The translations under genes and the position numbers were made by a program. A stretch of DNA of 40,306 nucleotides from an uncultured Lachnospiraceae bacterium (lineage in GTDB: Bacteria > Bacillota > Clostridia > Lachnospirales > Lachnospiraceae), in NCBI GenBank assembly GCA_946040795.1, contig CAMGCK010000011.1, forward strand, positions 1 through 40,306, written 5' to 3'. Positions 39,567 through 40,306 of this stretch are shown here, in pieces (within the stretch, counting starts at the first letter, position 1; the number at the start of each line of letters is the position of its first letter). Under the pieces are notes generated by a model that did no database searches, was not told the DNA's origin, and was given only the letters and a program-made list of their open reading frames with translations.

Positions 39567-40256
39567 TCAGTGGTGCGCAAGGCATACACAAGCCGCATGA
39601 TGCGTATCAAACAGCGCGTCGCAATCATTTGTGATCCAGTCCATGATCTCCAGCTGCCGGGTTTCCCAAGCCCGAACAGAACGTTTTCCCGCTTCATCCG
39701 GCTCTTTTTCCATGGTTGTATCAATCTCATTATAACCAAAAATATAATGTCCGTCGCTCCAGATGGTGAAATTGGAGTCCGGTCCCGGGTCGATCTTATC
39801 ACCCCGAGCCTGAACCAGGCCATCGTGCCGCCGTTTATACTCTTCCGCGCAGCCCGCCTTCAGCTCCGTCATAAACATACGATGCCGAATGAGTTCCTTA
39901 TTCTCCCGGACAATGCCCAGGTCATGATACATGAGACGCATAACCTCCCAGGGAGCGGAGATCCAGGTCATGCAATCAGCAACCGGCTGCAGGATTTCCT
40001 GAATACGCGCCTGATCCTCCGGGGACCACATCGCCCTTGCAGGACCATTGATTTCCAGCGCAGCCTCTTCGCCCTCCTCAATGCTGCCGCTCTCTCCGTA
40101 AATAAATACCAGCAGCTCAGCATTCCAAATGCTGAAATTATGCACATTCTTTTCATCCAGAAAACGGCAGAGTTCCGGCCATAATTTGCCGAGCCCCGTA
40201 CGAAACGCGCCGCTCTGTCCCGGAAGGATCTGAAGCGCGGATGTATGTCGTATCAT
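39567..40256 (-). CDS. fused double-domain L-rhamnose mutarotase (RhaM/DUF718)
   Basis: 229 aa, twice the normal ~105-aa RhaM. The first domain reads QILPGQSGAFRTGLGKLWPE then HNFSIWNAELLVFIYGE; the second reads FMTELKAGCAEEYKRRHDGL then SNFTIWSDGHYIFGYNEID. Each has the family's ferredoxin-like pattern and Tyr/Arg-His residues. RhaM interconverts alpha and beta L-rhamnose after release. The start at 40256 is used because GGAG stands six bases before it; an ATG four codons earlier lacks a spaced site. It lies 28 bp before the esterase start, in one unit with it. Confidence 0.8.
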   Translation of the reverse strand: MIRHTSALQILPGQSGAFRTGLGKLWPELCRFLDEKNVHNFSIWNAELLVFIYGESGSIEEGEEAALEINGPARAMWSPEDQARIQEILQPVADCMTWISAPWEVMRLMYHDLGIVRENKELIRHRMFMTELKAGCAEEYKRRHDGLVQARGDKIDPGPDSNFTIWSDGHYIFGYNEIDTTMEKEPDEAGKRSVRAWETRQLEIMDWITNDCDALFDTHHAACVCLAHH

Positions 40257-40271
40257 AAAAATCTCCATTCC

Positions 40272-40290
40272 GCCGCCTTAGGCTGGCGGC
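40272..40290 (-). other. small GC-rich hairpin upstream of the mutarotase gene
   Basis: GCCGCC/GGCGGC stem with a 7-nt loop, 16 bp before the chosen start and partly before the ribosome site. Its role is not clear; the window ends 16 bp further on. Confidence 0.35.
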
Positions 40291-40306
40291 ACAAATAGTA
40301 ATGAAA

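Noticed and set aside
39539..39823. 95-codon N-terminal extension of the alpha/beta hydrolase
   Set aside because: It overlaps the mutarotase gene in another frame, while the ATG at 39538 has a GGAGG site.

Overview
The window looks like chromosomal DNA of a Gram-positive anaerobe of the class Clostridia, most likely Lachnospiraceae-like. The reasons are the sequence character of RpoB/RpoC, NusG, L1, L11 and L33, strong SigA-type promoters with 17-bp spacers, GGAGG ribosome sites, and the mix of housekeeping genes with plant-glycan enzymes. I could run no database search, so taxonomy and family names rest on recognised motifs.

Layout. (1) 23-8107, minus strand: rpoB-rpoC. The 3' part of rpoB carries an exact 535-bp tandem duplication that shifts the frame and separates the last 29 codons. 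(2) 8366-12425: a degraded M29 aminopeptidase, an IolE-like TIM-barrel gene paired with a Gfo/Idh/MocA dehydrogenase, tRNA-Pro(GGG), a YghZ-type aldo/keto reductase and a frameshifted small gene. (3) 12591-14987: rpmG-secE-nusG-rplK-rplA, with two matching hairpins before rplK and rplA that look like L1 operator sites. The usual rplJ-rplL is absent between rplA and rpoB. (4) 15027-21967: lgt, a GH13 branching enzyme, a CPA-type antiporter, an ATP-grasp protein, a 46-aa protein and a zinc-ribbon/TPR membrane protein, apparently one transcription unit. (5) 22028-22600: RNase P RNA with its promoter and terminator, flanked by a REP-like palindromic repeat cluster. (6) 22605-28726: dgt-dnaG-trmK-DUF4886-GH127; sigA (rpoD), normally after dnaG, is missing. 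(7) 28771-33254: a nitroreductase, a serine hydrolase, a clan GH-A hydrolase, a YhhN-like membrane protein and a YkgJ-like Cys-cluster protein. (8) 33546-40256: a second TIM-barrel isomerase plus Gfo/Idh/MocA pair on the plus strand, converging on a GH78 rhamnosidase, an alpha/beta hydrolase and a double-domain rhamnose mutarotase.

How the genes work together. The information-processing genes are split by short catabolic insertions. GH127 (beta-L-arabinofuranosidase), GH78 (alpha-L-rhamnosidase), the RhaM pair, the GH-A hydrolase, the esterase-like proteins and two oxidoreductase/isomerase pairs together suggest breakdown of plant glycosides (pectin side chains or flavonoid glycosides) inside the cell. 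No secretion signal is evident on these enzymes, and no sugar transporter or regulator lies in the window.
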